From: Mixta sp031457955
GTDB taxonomy: Bacteria > Pseudomonadota > Gammaproteobacteria > Enterobacterales > Enterobacteriaceae
DNA: 64,000 nt
Direction of reading: 5' to 3'
Assembly: GCF_031457955.1 (NCBI RefSeq)
Contig: NZ_JAVDXN010000003.1
Span: 248,001-312,000 of the forward strand
Shown here piece after piece: positions 25,951 through 36,044 of the stretch (positions are counted from its first letter, which is position 1; each line of letters starts with the position of its first letter). The position numbers and the translations under genes are program-made. The notes beneath the pieces are model-generated. The model was not told the origin of the DNA, made no database searches, and was given only the letters and a program-made list of their open reading frames with translations.

Positions 25951-27450
25951 TTACGCATCGTTGGTTTTCAGCGACGGCAGCTTGGAGACCAAACGCAGTG
26001 ATACGGTCAGGCCTTCCAGCTGATAATGCGGGCGCAGGAAGAACTTGGCGGCGTAGTAACCTGGATTATCTTCAATCTCTTCCACCATCACTTCTGCTGA
26101 AGCCAGCGGCTTGCGGGATTTGGTTTCCTGCGAAGAGTTAACCGGATCGCCATCCACATAGTTCATGACCCAGTCGTTCAGCCAGCGTTCCATCTCTTCA
26201 CGCTCGCGGAAAGAGCCAATTTTGTCACGTACGATGCACTTCAGATAGTGCGCGAAGCGGCAGCAGGCAAACAGATAAGGCAGACGAGCAGCAAGGCGGG
26301 CGTTGGCCGTCGCGTCCGCGTCATGATATTCCGTTGGCTTCTGCAAAGATTGCGCACCAATAAAGGCGGCGAAATCTGAGTTTTTGCGGTGTACCAGCGG
26401 CATAAAGCCGTTTTTCGCCAGCTCGGCTTCGCGACGATCGCTGATAGCGATTTCAGTTGGACATTTCATATCCACGCCGCCGTCATCGCTGGGGAAGGTA
26501 TGACACGGCAGGTTTTCCACCGCGCCGCCCGACTCTACGCCGCGAATGGAGGTGCACCAGCCAAACTCTTTAAAGGAGCGGTTGATGTTAGCGGCCATGG
26601 CGTAAGCGGCGTTGGTCCAGGTGTAGTTGCCGTGGCTGGCGCCGTCGGTCTCTTCTTCGAAATCAAAGCTATCAACCGGGTTGGTACGAATGCCGTACGG
26701 CAGGCGCGCCAGGAAACGCGGCATCACCAGTCCCAGATAGCGCGCATCTTCCGATTCACGCAGGCTGCGCCAGGCTGCATATTCGCTGTTCTGGAAGATC
26801 TTGGTTAAATCGCGCGGGTTAGCCAGCTCCTGCCAGGATTCCATTTGCATGACGCTCGGCGCGGTGCCAGCGATAAACGGACAGTGCGCCGCCGCACCGA
26901 TACGCGCCATTTCGCTCAGCAGCTCCACATCCTGCGGAGAGTGATCGAAATAGTAATCGCCCACCAGGCAGCCAAACGGCTCGCCGCCGAACTGGCCATA
27001 CTCTTCTTCATAGATTTTCTTGAAGACAGGGCTTTGATCCCAGCCCACGCCTTTATATCGCTTCAGCGTGCGGCCCAGCTCCTGTTTTGAAATGCTCATA
27101 AAGCGGATTTTCAGCATCTCATCGGTTTCAGTGTTATTCACCAGATAGCTCAGGCCGCGCCATGCGCCTTCCAGCTTCTGAAACTCTTCGTGGTGAATAA
27201 TCTGGTTAACCTGACGCGACAGCTTTTCATCAATCTCCGCAATCAGCGCCTGGATAGTGCGATAAGCGTCGTCAGAAACGGTCACGCTGTTTTCCAGCGC
27301 CTGCTGCGCCAGGGTTTTTACCGCGCTTTCTACCGCCGCGCGCGCCTGATCGCTTTTCGGACGAAACTCTTTGTTCAGCAGCGCGCTGAACGCATCCTGA
27401 TCCCAGGATTGTTGTCCCGGCTGTAGCGATTGTTGTGATGGATTGCTCAT
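25951..27450 (-). CDS. tssC: T6SS sheath large subunit TssC (VipB)
   Basis: A 499-residue TssC. Family hallmarks are LEGAWRGLSYLVNNTETDE near 93-111, FGCLVGDYYFDH, PFIAGTAPSVM, the mid-protein FLARLPYG and the C-terminal sheath-contact strand ending KLPSLKTNDA. With TssB it forms the contractile sheath around the Hcp tube. It begins two bases after tssB ends. Length is standard. Confidence 0.97.
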   Translation of the reverse strand: MSNPSQQSLQPGQQSWDQDAFSALLNKEFRPKSDQARAAVESAVKTLAQQALENSVTVSDDAYRTIQALIAEIDEKLSRQVNQIIHHEEFQKLEGAWRGLSYLVNNTETDEMLKIRFMSISKQELGRTLKRYKGVGWDQSPVFKKIYEEEYGQFGGEPFGCLVGDYYFDHSPQDVELLSEMARIGAAAHCPFIAGTAPSVMQMESWQELANPRDLTKIFQNSEYAAWRSLRESEDARYLGLVMPRFLARLPYGIRTNPVDSFDFEEETDGASHGNYTWTNAAYAMAANINRSFKEFGWCTSIRGVESGGAVENLPCHTFPSDDGGVDMKCPTEIAISDRREAELAKNGFMPLVHRKNSDFAAFIGAQSLQKPTEYHDADATANARLAARLPYLFACCRFAHYLKCIVRDKIGSFREREEMERWLNDWVMNYVDGDPVNSSQETKSRKPLASAEVMVEEIEDNPGYYAAKFFLRPHYQLEGLTVSLRLVSKLPSLKTNDA

Positions 27451-27452
27451 GG

Positions 27453-27977
27453 TTATTCCTCATCACCTTTAACGGTTTCTTCAGCTTTCGGCAAATGGCC
27501 CAGTGAGCTCATCAGCGTAGGGTCCTGCAGAATTTTAGCGATCAGCTCTTCCGCGCCGTTTTTGCCATCCATATAGGTCAGCAGGTTGGCAAGCTGCGTG
27601 CGCGCTTCCAGCAGCTTATTCAGCGGCTCGACCTTACGCGCCACCGCATCCGGCGAGAAATCTTCCATGCTTTCAAATGTCAGTTCGACATTCAGGCGAC
27701 CTTCATCGGTCAGGGTGTTGTCCACCTGGAAAGCGACGCGCGGCTTCAGCGCTTTCATGCGCTCGTCAAAGTTATCGATGTCGATTTCCAGGAATTTACG
27801 CTCATCGACGCCCGGCAACGGTTCCGCCGGTTTGCCGACCAGATCCGCCATCACGCCCATGATAAACGGCAGCTGGATTTTGCGCTCTGCGCCATAGATT
27901 TCTACGTCATATTCAATTTGTACGCGCGGCGCGCGGTTACGGGCGATAAATTTCTGCCCACTGGATTTAGATGCCAT
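27453..27977 (-). CDS. tssB: T6SS sheath small subunit TssB (VipA)
   Basis: A 174-residue TssB, starting at the ATG at 27977 (MASKSSGQKFIARNRAPRV), which has GGAGAA six bases upstream; the longer frame adds four residues with no signal. Conserved RVQIEYDVEIYGAERKIQLPFIMGVMADL and FLEIDIDNFDERMKALKPRV motifs are present. It dimerises with TssC and carries the helix recognised by ClpV and by TagJ in systems that have it. Confidence 0.96.
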   Translation of the reverse strand: MASKSSGQKFIARNRAPRVQIEYDVEIYGAERKIQLPFIMGVMADLVGKPAEPLPGVDERKFLEIDIDNFDERMKALKPRVAFQVDNTLTDEGRLNVELTFESMEDFSPDAVARKVEPLNKLLEARTQLANLLTYMDGKNGAEELIAKILQDPTLMSSLGHLPKAEETVKGDEE

Positions 27978-28045
27978 GAAGTTCTCCATCGGATATGCGC
28001 GGTAAAGTCAGCAGCGGGCACGCTGCCATAAAAGAGGTTTGCTGC

Positions 28046-29053
28046 TTAATCGTGGCGGCCAAAAATGTTTTCCAGTTGATGCACGCCATCCGGCGCCAGG
28101 TCGCGGATGATGGCCATAAAATCGAGTTCAATCACGCGCTGAACGCGATCGATCATCAGCGGCGCGGGATGGCTGGGTTCATAACGTGAAAAGTAGTGCT
28201 TCACCTTTTCCAGCATCAGCTGTGCTTCAGCGCGTGAGGTGATTTCGCTGTTGCGCCAGTCAGTGTGTTTAGGGACTGGCGCGGCGTTATCCACGGCGGG
28301 CTGATCTGCGTTATCGCTGCTGCCCGGCAGTAGCGTGGTGAGATCGGTGACCTGGCAAGATTGCGCGACCAGATTGACCATTTTTTGTAGCTGTTCCATC
28401 TCCGGTACGCCGCTTTCACCCAGGTGTTCCGCCAGCGTTTCCCGAATAGTTTGTAAACGCTCACTTATTTGTAGAATCGCTTCAATACCGGGTTGTTCGC
28501 CTCGCGCCAGCTCGTCATTCAGCCGTGGTCGCCCGCCAGGATAATCCGCGATTTCGGTTTTGCTACCGTCCAGCAGCGAGCAGGCATCGCGCAAGGAGAT
28601 CTGATCAGCGGAGGTACGCAGGAGCGGCGCCTGGCGCAGCGCCGCGGTCAGCGCCGATTTATCGCCCAGCGCCGCCAGCGCATTGATGCGATAAAAGGGA
28701 TCGCGCTCGCCATACTCTTCCAGTAACGGATAAAGCGGTTCCCAGTAGAGCAGCAGCGCCTGCTGAACCAGCTTCAGCCCGCTGGCGTAGCCGGTTAGTC
28801 CTTTCATATGCGTCCAGGCGTGAGTAAGTGCTAACATCACGCGCAGATCTTTGGTGCGCGCCAGCAACCCGGTCGCCAGCCGCTCGACTTTGTTCCAGTC
28901 CGCCGGTTCAGCAGGAATAATGGTGTCGCCAAACTGCTGCTCCGCCTTCCCTTCGCTGGCCTGGCTCATCGCCATATAATCAGCGTCATATTCCAGATTT
29001 TCGCCGCACGGTTTTTCACTGCTTACCGGAGCGAGTAACGCATCAATATTCAT
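28046..29053 (-). CDS. tssA: T6SS assembly-cap protein TssA
   Basis: A 335-residue TssA. The ImpA N-terminal domain covers about residues 1-130 (PVSSEKPCGENLEYDADYMAM, WNKVERLATGLLARTKDLRVMLALT). The C-terminal part is short, ending RDLAPDGVHQLENIFGRHD, which is the VasJ/short-TssA type. The ATG at 29053 was preferred over the GTG four codons upstream because it fits the family start. TssA coordinates tail polymerisation from the membrane complex. A gap of about 70 bases separates it from tssB. Confidence 0.92.
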   Translation of the reverse strand: MNIDALLAPVSSEKPCGENLEYDADYMAMSQASEGKAEQQFGDTIIPAEPADWNKVERLATGLLARTKDLRVMLALTHAWTHMKGLTGYASGLKLVQQALLLYWEPLYPLLEEYGERDPFYRINALAALGDKSALTAALRQAPLLRTSADQISLRDACSLLDGSKTEIADYPGGRPRLNDELARGEQPGIEAILQISERLQTIRETLAEHLGESGVPEMEQLQKMVNLVAQSCQVTDLTTLLPGSSDNADQPAVDNAAPVPKHTDWRNSEITSRAEAQLMLEKVKHYFSRYEPSHPAPLMIDRVQRVIELDFMAIIRDLAPDGVHQLENIFGRHD

Positions 29054-29074
29054 TGCTATTCTCACGTCGCAAGA

Positions 29075-29785
29075 TTATTCAAACATGGGCGGATAAAGCC
29101 CGTGTCGGCCTGGTCTGGCTCCGCCTGCCGGATCAAACAGCAGCGAAAACAGCTGGCCGGTAAAGTTGCCGCTGTGCAGATGGGTATAGAGCGGATAGTT
29201 ATCGGCCTGATTGGTCCACCAAAAGCTGGTGTAGCGCTGCGGATCGAAACAGTCGGCCACCTGCTTCCAGCTGAGATTGGTCACGCTGTCGCCGTAACCA
29301 ATGACATCTAAAATATCGGAGTGCGGTTGTGCGGCAGGCTCCTGCGGCGCGGGGATCGACAGCAACGCCCGATCGAGCTGTTCCGCGGTGTACCCCTGGT
29401 GTACCGCCTGCATCAGGGTACGTCCCAGCTGCTGATACCATTCCCCCGCCATCGCCAGCCGTCCCGTTGACCATTCGGCCGGGGTAAAACTGAACAGGGC
29501 GCAAACCGGATACTGACGCCCTACGCTGTCGCGCGCGGGCAGCAGGCATCCCATCTGCACCAGCTGACTGCCCAGCATCGGCGGCACCACAAAGTTCCAT
29601 ACCGGCGCTTTGGCGAAGCGGTGCGGTTCACCCGCACGCAGCTCTTCATTTTTCTGCCAGTTCAGCAGCCCCACCTGAAACCAGTGCGTCCACTGACGGG
29701 TTAGCGCATCGGGAAAACGACGTTGTAAAAAGTCACCGGCGCTGGGCAATTTTCCGTACCAGCCGATCGCAGGAGAGTGGTTCAT
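29075..29785 (-). CDS. tagF: T6SS repressor-type accessory protein TagF (ImpM)
   Basis: A 236-residue TagF. The start at 29785 (MNHSPAIGWYGKLPSAGDFLQRR) was chosen since AAGGA lies seven bases upstream and it gives the standard first motif; the longer frame runs back into tssM. FVVPPMLGSQ, GRQYPVCALFSF and SFWWTNQ motifs are present. In Pseudomonas TagF is a post-translational repressor of assembly that acts with or around the Fha/PpkA pathway, and those partners are in the cluster. It follows tssM by 16 bases. Confidence 0.9.
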   Translation of the reverse strand: MNHSPAIGWYGKLPSAGDFLQRRFPDALTRQWTHWFQVGLLNWQKNEELRAGEPHRFAKAPVWNFVVPPMLGSQLVQMGCLLPARDSVGRQYPVCALFSFTPAEWSTGRLAMAGEWYQQLGRTLMQAVHQGYTAEQLDRALLSIPAPQEPAAQPHSDILDVIGYGDSVTNLSWKQVADCFDPQRYTSFWWTNQADNYPLYTHLHSGNFTGQLFSLLFDPAGGARPGRHGLYPPMFE

Positions 29786-29801
29786 TATCATTTCCTTGCG
29801 G

Positions 29802-32800
29802 TTATGGACAGGCGAAGCCTGGAAGCTGGAACGGGTTACGAATGCTGTTCGGCGTAAATTCCAGGGTAACGCGGTGGCCATCGACATTGAACGTTGCCTG
29901 GCGGCTCAGACTGTTGCTGCCCGCCGTCAGCTGCGCGCGGTCGAAAAAGCGGTTCAACGCCCAGGCGCCGTTGGTCACCAGCGTAGAGGTGGTGCCATCC
30001 ACCAGCCCCAGCTGCATCCGCACCTGACGCGTGCCGCCGCTGCCGGGCCAGTTCATCAGCTGAACCGCCTGCGGACCATGGCTGTAGCGTAACTGCTGCC
30101 CATCCACATCCAGCGTCAGGTTAAGAATGTCGTTATCCATGCGTACCGTACGGATGGTGACGCGAAACGACGGCGTCATCGCGCCATTGGCAAAGAACGC
30201 GTCCCGAATGCTCTGCGCCTGCTGGAAAGGACGCAGCAACGCTTCGCCGCCCGGCAGGCTTTTACCATCAATGCCCGGCATAAAGCGCCAGCTTGCGCGC
30301 GTGGTATCCACTTTGGTTGCCAGATTATCGCGGAAGAAGCTGTCCATGAGTCCGGTGCCTGGCGCAAACATGCGCGCCAGATCGTCCGGCGTCACTTCAC
30401 TGCGTGCCGAACGCACTAAAGGGTAACGACCGGCAATGGCCTGACGACAGAAGCTGCCGACCTCAACGTTAATGCGCTTACGCACATTTTCCATATCGCG
30501 CCGCTGCGCATCGCTGCTGGCACCCACCGCCAGGTTGGTAAACATATTCTGCAACGAACCGGGTAACCTGCCCGCGCTTGCCTGCAAACGGCTGATCGCC
30601 TCGCCCGGCGGCGGCGGCATTCCGCTGTTGGCCGCATCCTGTACCGCAGTTAAATAGCGATAAAGCTCATCGATCTGCTTAAGGAAATCATCAAACACGA
30701 TGCTCTTACCGCCCTGTTCCAGCGGCTGAGCCAGCTCAATCACCGGCGCGTAGTGTTCAGTTACGCGCTGCTCTGGCGTCTGCTGCCCAGCCGCCGCGCC
30801 CTGCGCGGGCTGGCGTGAACGAAACAGCGCTTCCAGCGTACGGGTGGCGCTGTTGCCTTTGTCATCCGCCTGCGGCGTATCTTTTTCCGCTGGCAACCGT
30901 TCCAGCATCAGCATCTGGCTGAGGTTGATGACCAGCTTGCGCAGAGGCGAACTGTTGCTGGAAAGCAGCCGCGCGCTGTTAATGCGCTGCGACAGATCGG
31001 CGCTGTTGTTAAGCTGAATATCGGTCAGCAGCCCATCCCACTGACGGATAAAGTCGCGCATATAGAGCTGGCGTACGGCGTTATCGGTTTGCGCCTGATT
31101 CTCATCCGCCACCGCGCCGCCTAACACCCAGAGATCGTCCTGATGCAACGCCGTGGTCACGGCGGTGATATTTTTGTCAAAGTGGTTCCAGTAACCTTCC
31201 GGCGTATAAAGGCCAGGAATGCCTTCGCCAATCGCTTTGCCGCTTTTGCGAGTAAACACTAACTCACTTTGCGGCCCGCCCAGGTCGGCGAGGGAAACCG
31301 GTGACAGGTTTTCATCCTGCTCCAGCAGGCGTCTGAGACGACCGTAAACCCGACCAGACAACGGCATCTGATTAATCAGCGCCTGCTCGCGCTTTACCAG
31401 CGCCTCATCCCTGGCATAAGGCGACGCCTGAATCTGCGTTTCCAGCAGCTGCGCCAGGTGACGCTCCAGTTGGCTGACCTGCGCCTGCGTAACGTTTTGC
31501 GGCAAATTGCGCCGTACGTTCAGCATCACCCATGCATGCAGGAATTTGCCGTCGTAGTGCTGCGGCTGATAGAGCATCTGATACGCTTTCAGCGCTTCGT
31601 AGCTGTAGTCCGCATCGCTGCCGTTATCGTTACGCAGCCAGCCGGTAATCAGCTGGGCCACCTGCGGTAACAGCAGCTGCTTTAACGATTTCTGGTAAAG
31701 CGTCTGGCTGGCGTCATTTACCTCGACGCCGCGATAAAGCCCCATACGGCGCGTGATAGGCGGATCGTTAAGATCGAACGCCTGACTTTCCGGCAGCGTC
31801 AGGATGCTGTTCAGGAATGGCAGCAGCGCAAAGAGATCGCTTTCACCGTTGGCCTGCAGGTTTTTACTTTGCGTCTCAACGGCGGGCACTTTCGCCTGCA
31901 CTTCCTGCAGGTAGCTTTTATTGTTGCCGTAGCTGGTGAACCACAGCAGCGAAACCACTAGCAACAGCGCCAGCAGGCCAGCATAGCCTGACCACAGCAC
32001 CGCACGGTTGCGTAACTCCCACCAGCGATTACTGCCCGCCAGCCCGGCCTCCTGAAATATCACATTGGTCAGCAAATCTTTCAGGAAAAAACTCTGCCCT
32101 TTGGCGGCGGGGATCGGCGCTTCTTTCTGGACGCTATTCCAGGCGCCGCTGTTACCGCCCTGCCCATCCACCTGCGGCAGATGCAGCGCGCGGCTTAGCT
32201 CGCCCATCACGCGATCGAACGGCAGGCCTTCCTGCGTGCCGCTGGCAAAATAGATGCCGCGCGGCGAAAACTGGGTTTCAAAATTGGAACGGGCAAAAAT
32301 GGTGTTGAGATATTCCGCCAACAGCGGACGCAGCGCAGCAAACTCCTGCGGGAAGAGATAGCTTTCCGCCCGTGCCTGCGCATCATGTTCCGCAATCAGC
32401 GTATCCGCCAGCGCGGCGTCGAGGCGCTGTTGCAGCAGCGCATACTCCTGCGTAAAGGCGCTGGCCAGGTCAAAATCGGCCTGCTTCGCACGCTCCCAGG
32501 GAAACGTGAATCCCCAGATTTGCTCGCGTTGTGCTTTATCCAGCTGAGAGAACCAGGCGCGGAACCCTTTTAACAGGTCCGCTTTGGTCACCAGCACATA
32601 AACCGGAAAACGAATGCCGAGCTGCTCATGCAACTCCATCAAGCGCTGACGCAGATTGATCGCCTGCTGCTGTGAAGCCTCCGCCGACTGGGTTAACAGA
32701 TCGGCAATGCTGATGGTGACAATCACGCCGTTAATCGGCTGACGGCCACGATATTTGCGCAGCAGATTGACAAACTTTTGCCATTCGCTGGCGTCCTGCG

Positions 32801-33425
32801 CCTGCTGGCTTTCCTGCGTGGTATAGCGGCCTGCGGTATCCAGCAGCACTGCCTCATTCGTAAACCACCAGTCGCAGTTGCGGGTGCCGCCGATACCGCG
32901 CAGCGCGGTTTTGCCAAAGCGATCCGCCAGCGGAAACTGCAGCCCCGAATTCACCAGCGCCGTGGTTTTACCTGCGCCCGGCGCGCCGATAATCACATAC
33001 CAGGGAAGCTGATAAAGATACTGGCGGCTAAAGCGCTGCGCCCAGAACGGATTGCGGCGGCCTGCGCGATTGAAATGCGCCTTCTTTAACAGCTGAGAGG
33101 CTTCATCAAAGCGCTCGGCCAGCACCTGCTCTTCATTGGTCAGCCGTTTACGATCGCTGCCGTCAGCCGCTTCGCTGCTGCCGAGATCGCTCATCAGTTT
33201 GCGGTTGATCCAGCCGTTGTACAGGCGCGGTGCGAGGTTACTTATGCCCCACACCAGATAGAGCAGGCCAATACTGATCAGACGATTTTGCTCTGATTCC
33301 AGCGGACGCGAATCGACAATGGAGAAAACCGGGCCAATCACCCAGATAATAAAAGCGAGCGCGGTAATGCCGACAAAGCCCCACATCAACCGGCTGGTTA
33401 TAATGGAAAACAAAATTTTCAGCAT
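29802..33425 (-). CDS. tssM: T6SS membrane complex protein TssM (IcmF)
   Basis: A 1207-residue TssM. Transmembrane helices lie near 12-35, 50-66 and about 455-475. The cytoplasmic part holds a GTPase-like domain with Walker A GAPGAGKT at 147-154. The large periplasmic part after residue 475 ends in the beta domain that contacts TssJ and TssL. With TssL and TssJ it builds the envelope-spanning channel. It begins three bases after tssL. Length is normal and no interruption was seen. Confidence 0.97.
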   Translation of the reverse strand: MLKILFSIITSRLMWGFVGITALAFIIWVIGPVFSIVDSRPLESEQNRLISIGLLYLVWGISNLAPRLYNGWINRKLMSDLGSSEAADGSDRKRLTNEEQVLAERFDEASQLLKKAHFNRAGRRNPFWAQRFSRQYLYQLPWYVIIGAPGAGKTTALVNSGLQFPLADRFGKTALRGIGGTRNCDWWFTNEAVLLDTAGRYTTQESQQAQDASEWQKFVNLLRKYRGRQPINGVIVTISIADLLTQSAEASQQQAINLRQRLMELHEQLGIRFPVYVLVTKADLLKGFRAWFSQLDKAQREQIWGFTFPWERAKQADFDLASAFTQEYALLQQRLDAALADTLIAEHDAQARAESYLFPQEFAALRPLLAEYLNTIFARSNFETQFSPRGIYFASGTQEGLPFDRVMGELSRALHLPQVDGQGGNSGAWNSVQKEAPIPAAKGQSFFLKDLLTNVIFQEAGLAGSNRWWELRNRAVLWSGYAGLLALLLVVSLLWFTSYGNNKSYLQEVQAKVPAVETQSKNLQANGESDLFALLPFLNSILTLPESQAFDLNDPPITRRMGLYRGVEVNDASQTLYQKSLKQLLLPQVAQLITGWLRNDNGSDADYSYEALKAYQMLYQPQHYDGKFLHAWVMLNVRRNLPQNVTQAQVSQLERHLAQLLETQIQASPYARDEALVKREQALINQMPLSGRVYGRLRRLLEQDENLSPVSLADLGGPQSELVFTRKSGKAIGEGIPGLYTPEGYWNHFDKNITAVTTALHQDDLWVLGGAVADENQAQTDNAVRQLYMRDFIRQWDGLLTDIQLNNSADLSQRINSARLLSSNSSPLRKLVINLSQMLMLERLPAEKDTPQADDKGNSATRTLEALFRSRQPAQGAAAGQQTPEQRVTEHYAPVIELAQPLEQGGKSIVFDDFLKQIDELYRYLTAVQDAANSGMPPPPGEAISRLQASAGRLPGSLQNMFTNLAVGASSDAQRRDMENVRKRINVEVGSFCRQAIAGRYPLVRSARSEVTPDDLARMFAPGTGLMDSFFRDNLATKVDTTRASWRFMPGIDGKSLPGGEALLRPFQQAQSIRDAFFANGAMTPSFRVTIRTVRMDNDILNLTLDVDGQQLRYSHGPQAVQLMNWPGSGGTRQVRMQLGLVDGTTSTLVTNGAWALNRFFDRAQLTAGSNSLSRQATFNVDGHRVTLEFTPNSIRNPFQLPGFACP

Positions 33426-33428
33426 CTG

Positions 33429-34667
33429 TTAGTTCCTTTGCTGCAGTCCATTCAGCTCCGCCCGCGTATTGTCTGGCGAAACTAACAGGATGATTTCCAC
33501 CCGGCGATTACGGGCGCGGTTCTCAGCGGTGGTGTTCGGCACCAGCGGATTGGTCTCGCCGCGCCCTTCCGCCTTCGCGCGCGCCGGTTGCGACAGATGT
33601 TTTTGCAGCATCTCCTGTACCGACTGCGCACGCGCCAGCGATAGCTCATAGTTAGAGGCGAAGCGCGCGCTGCGGATCGGCACGTTATCGCTGTAGCCGA
33701 TAACCAGAATTTTTCCGTTCACGTTATCCATCGCCTGCGCCACGCGATTGATCACCTCTTCATAGCGACCGCGCACGGCGGTAGAGCCGGAGGCAAACAG
33801 GCCATCGCCCTTCAGCGTCACAACGCTTTGATCCGCTTCGTCGCGTACCGCCACCAGCCCCTGTTCGATTTCGGGGCGCAGGAAAGTGCGCAGATTCAGC
33901 ACCGCAGGCGCGCGCGGCGCAGGATGAGGAATCGTGACTTCCGGCAGCGGAGTCTGATACACCGAGGCCAGCACCGGGCTGGTATAGTCGCCCAGGCGCC
34001 AGTTAAGAATGATATAGAGCAGACAGGCGAGAAAACCGGCAAGCGCCGCGCAGGCCCAGAGCGGCACCACCGGACGCCACATTTTACGCATCACCGGCCG
34101 GTCTTCCGGGTGCGGCGATAAAGGTGCCGGATAGCCGCCGCGTACGCCCCGAATCATCTGCAGCAGACGCTGTTTAATGGTTTCCAGCTGCGAACGGCCG
34201 TTGTCCAGTACGCGATAGCGCCCTTCAAACCCCAGCAGCAGGCAATAGTTGATCAGCTCCAGCAGGAAGATATGCTCACGCGGATTTTGCGACAGCTTCG
34301 CCAGCAGCTGGAAAAATTTCTCGCCGCCCCAGGTTTCGTTATGAAAAGTAACCAGCAGCCCGTTGCCGGGCCAGACGCCGCGGCTTCCCCATGGCGTCAG
34401 CGCCGCTGCCTCATCCAGCGCGGTACACAGGCAATAGCGCGCGCCGACAATCACCTCATAAGGCAGCCCTGCGCGCTGGCTCTCTTTTTCAAAGTGTCGT
34501 ACCTGATCGATCAGCCGTTGACGCAGCGCGGCCGGGTTGTCATGGGATACCGAGTGGCGGATCTGGGGAATCGCATTAAGCAAAGGGTTCGCGGCGGCCA
34601 GCAGCGGATTATTGCTGCTCGCACCGGAAAAAGCGGCTTCGCCGCCGGTGAAATGTCGTTCCTGCAT
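33429..34667 (-). CDS. tssL: T6SS membrane complex protein TssL with OmpA-like domain
   Basis: A 412-residue evolved TssL. Residues 1-180 are the cytoplasmic DotU domain (ATPWGSRGVWPGNGLLVTFHNETWGGEKFF). One transmembrane helix lies near 200-225 (VPLWACAALAGFLACLLYII). The periplasmic end from about 275 is an OmpA-like peptidoglycan-binding domain with ILVIGYSDNVPI, NYELSLARAQSV and ENRARNRRVEIIL. The OmpA domain anchors the complex in the cell wall, so no separate TagL-type anchor is needed. Confidence 0.95.
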   Translation of the reverse strand: MQERHFTGGEAAFSGASSNNPLLAAANPLLNAIPQIRHSVSHDNPAALRQRLIDQVRHFEKESQRAGLPYEVIVGARYCLCTALDEAAALTPWGSRGVWPGNGLLVTFHNETWGGEKFFQLLAKLSQNPREHIFLLELINYCLLLGFEGRYRVLDNGRSQLETIKQRLLQMIRGVRGGYPAPLSPHPEDRPVMRKMWRPVVPLWACAALAGFLACLLYIILNWRLGDYTSPVLASVYQTPLPEVTIPHPAPRAPAVLNLRTFLRPEIEQGLVAVRDEADQSVVTLKGDGLFASGSTAVRGRYEEVINRVAQAMDNVNGKILVIGYSDNVPIRSARFASNYELSLARAQSVQEMLQKHLSQPARAKAEGRGETNPLVPNTTAENRARNRRVEIILLVSPDNTRAELNGLQQRN

Positions 34668-34688
34668 GGTGAGCGCTCATTATTCGTT

Positions 34689-36032
34689 TCAGACGGACTG
34701 GCTGCGAATAGCCCAGAACTCCATATCCAGACCGGGAAATTCCCCGGCCAGATGAAGCGCAAACGCGCCCGATCTTTCCATCTCTTTCCACAGCTCGCCG
34801 CCCTTCTCCAGCTCAAAATAGCTGTAGCCAGCGTGCCAGGGGATCTGCGGCGGCGCGGTGGGCATGGCGCGCAGCATCATGCCCGGCAGCTGCAGCTGCA
34901 CCAGGTCGCGAATTTTCGTGACCGGCGCGACTTTCATCTGCGCCGGGAAGTGGGTTTGCAGCGCCTCGCCCGGCACGTTGGCGCGTACCGCCAGCACAAA
35001 GCCGAACTCGCGTACCATAGAGGCTTCCGGCACCGTTGCCACATTTAGGCCGTGGGAACGCTCGGTCAGCGGCAGCTGGATCGCACTCTCTTCCATCACC
35101 AGCGACAGCCCCTGACGCAGCATCAGCATCAGTTTATTAAAGCTGCGGGCGATATCGTCGTGATCGTAGACCGGCAATGAGACATCAGGCGATCGCTGCG
35201 GCGACCAGCTCGCCAGCTCGCAGGCCAGCGCCAGCCAGTGACCAAACAGCTGCTCCGGATGCAGCAGCGGGAGATTTTTCAAATGGGTGACCAGGCCAAG
35301 GTGGCGATTCACTAACGCCAGCAGCATGAAATCCACCATTTCTGCGGTATTAAACCGCCCCGGCTGCTGTAAACGCTGGCCGATTTGCTGGCTGCGCTGC
35401 GCCAACAGCCCATGAATATCATTTAAATAATCAAACAGCTGGGGATGGTTAATGGCATTAAGCATCGGCGGTATAAAGCCGGTATCCAGCCGTAGCTGCC
35501 TGTCGCTGCGCTTTTCGATCACGCGCGCCACGCCAATGGCGGTCCATTCGGCGGTGAGCTCGCTTTCCAGCATCAGCCGCAAACGCAGCTTGCCGAACTG
35601 GACCGCCGCCGGGCCAACGGAAATGGCGTTAAAGTCGTCCACTTCACGTTCGAAGCTGAGATAGCGCGCCAGCGAATCCGCCGCCTCGCTAAAGATCACT
35701 TCGTCACGTCCGCCGCGCCGCGCCGGTAAAGCCAGCACCACGTTGACATGGCTTTGGTTATCGGCAATTTCCAGCGGCGCGGGGGCCTGGCGTGAATCCA
35801 GAAAGGAAAAATGGGTACCGTCCGGCAGCAGACCGCTGGCGGCGCTCAGGGCGATTTTCCCCTGACGCAGCATCGCTTCGTCAAACTCCAGATCGGTAAA
35901 GCCCCACAGATAAGGTCGCTGTGTGGCTCCCCAGTCGCGCAGGGTACTTTGCAGGTAGCTTTCCGACTGCTGAAAGTGATGCGGGCGCAGGAACATGCCT
36001 TCGCTCCAGACCACCTTTTCTGCTTTGTTCAT
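34689..36032 (-). CDS. tssK: T6SS baseplate protein TssK
   Basis: A 447-residue TssK. The N-terminal shell domain begins KVVWSEGMFLRPHHFQQSE, a strongly conserved opening, and YLWGFTDLEFD follows. The end FELEKGGELWKEMERSGAFALHLAGEFPGLDMEFWAI is typical. TssK links the baseplate wedge to TssL/TssM. It sits between tssJ and tssL with short gaps, in the usual order. Confidence 0.95.
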   Translation of the reverse strand: MNKAEKVVWSEGMFLRPHHFQQSESYLQSTLRDWGATQRPYLWGFTDLEFDEAMLRQGKIALSAASGLLPDGTHFSFLDSRQAPAPLEIADNQSHVNVVLALPARRGGRDEVIFSEAADSLARYLSFEREVDDFNAISVGPAAVQFGKLRLRLMLESELTAEWTAIGVARVIEKRSDRQLRLDTGFIPPMLNAINHPQLFDYLNDIHGLLAQRSQQIGQRLQQPGRFNTAEMVDFMLLALVNRHLGLVTHLKNLPLLHPEQLFGHWLALACELASWSPQRSPDVSLPVYDHDDIARSFNKLMLMLRQGLSLVMEESAIQLPLTERSHGLNVATVPEASMVREFGFVLAVRANVPGEALQTHFPAQMKVAPVTKIRDLVQLQLPGMMLRAMPTAPPQIPWHAGYSYFELEKGGELWKEMERSGAFALHLAGEFPGLDMEFWAIRSQSV

Positions 36033-36044
36033 AATGGCTTTCCG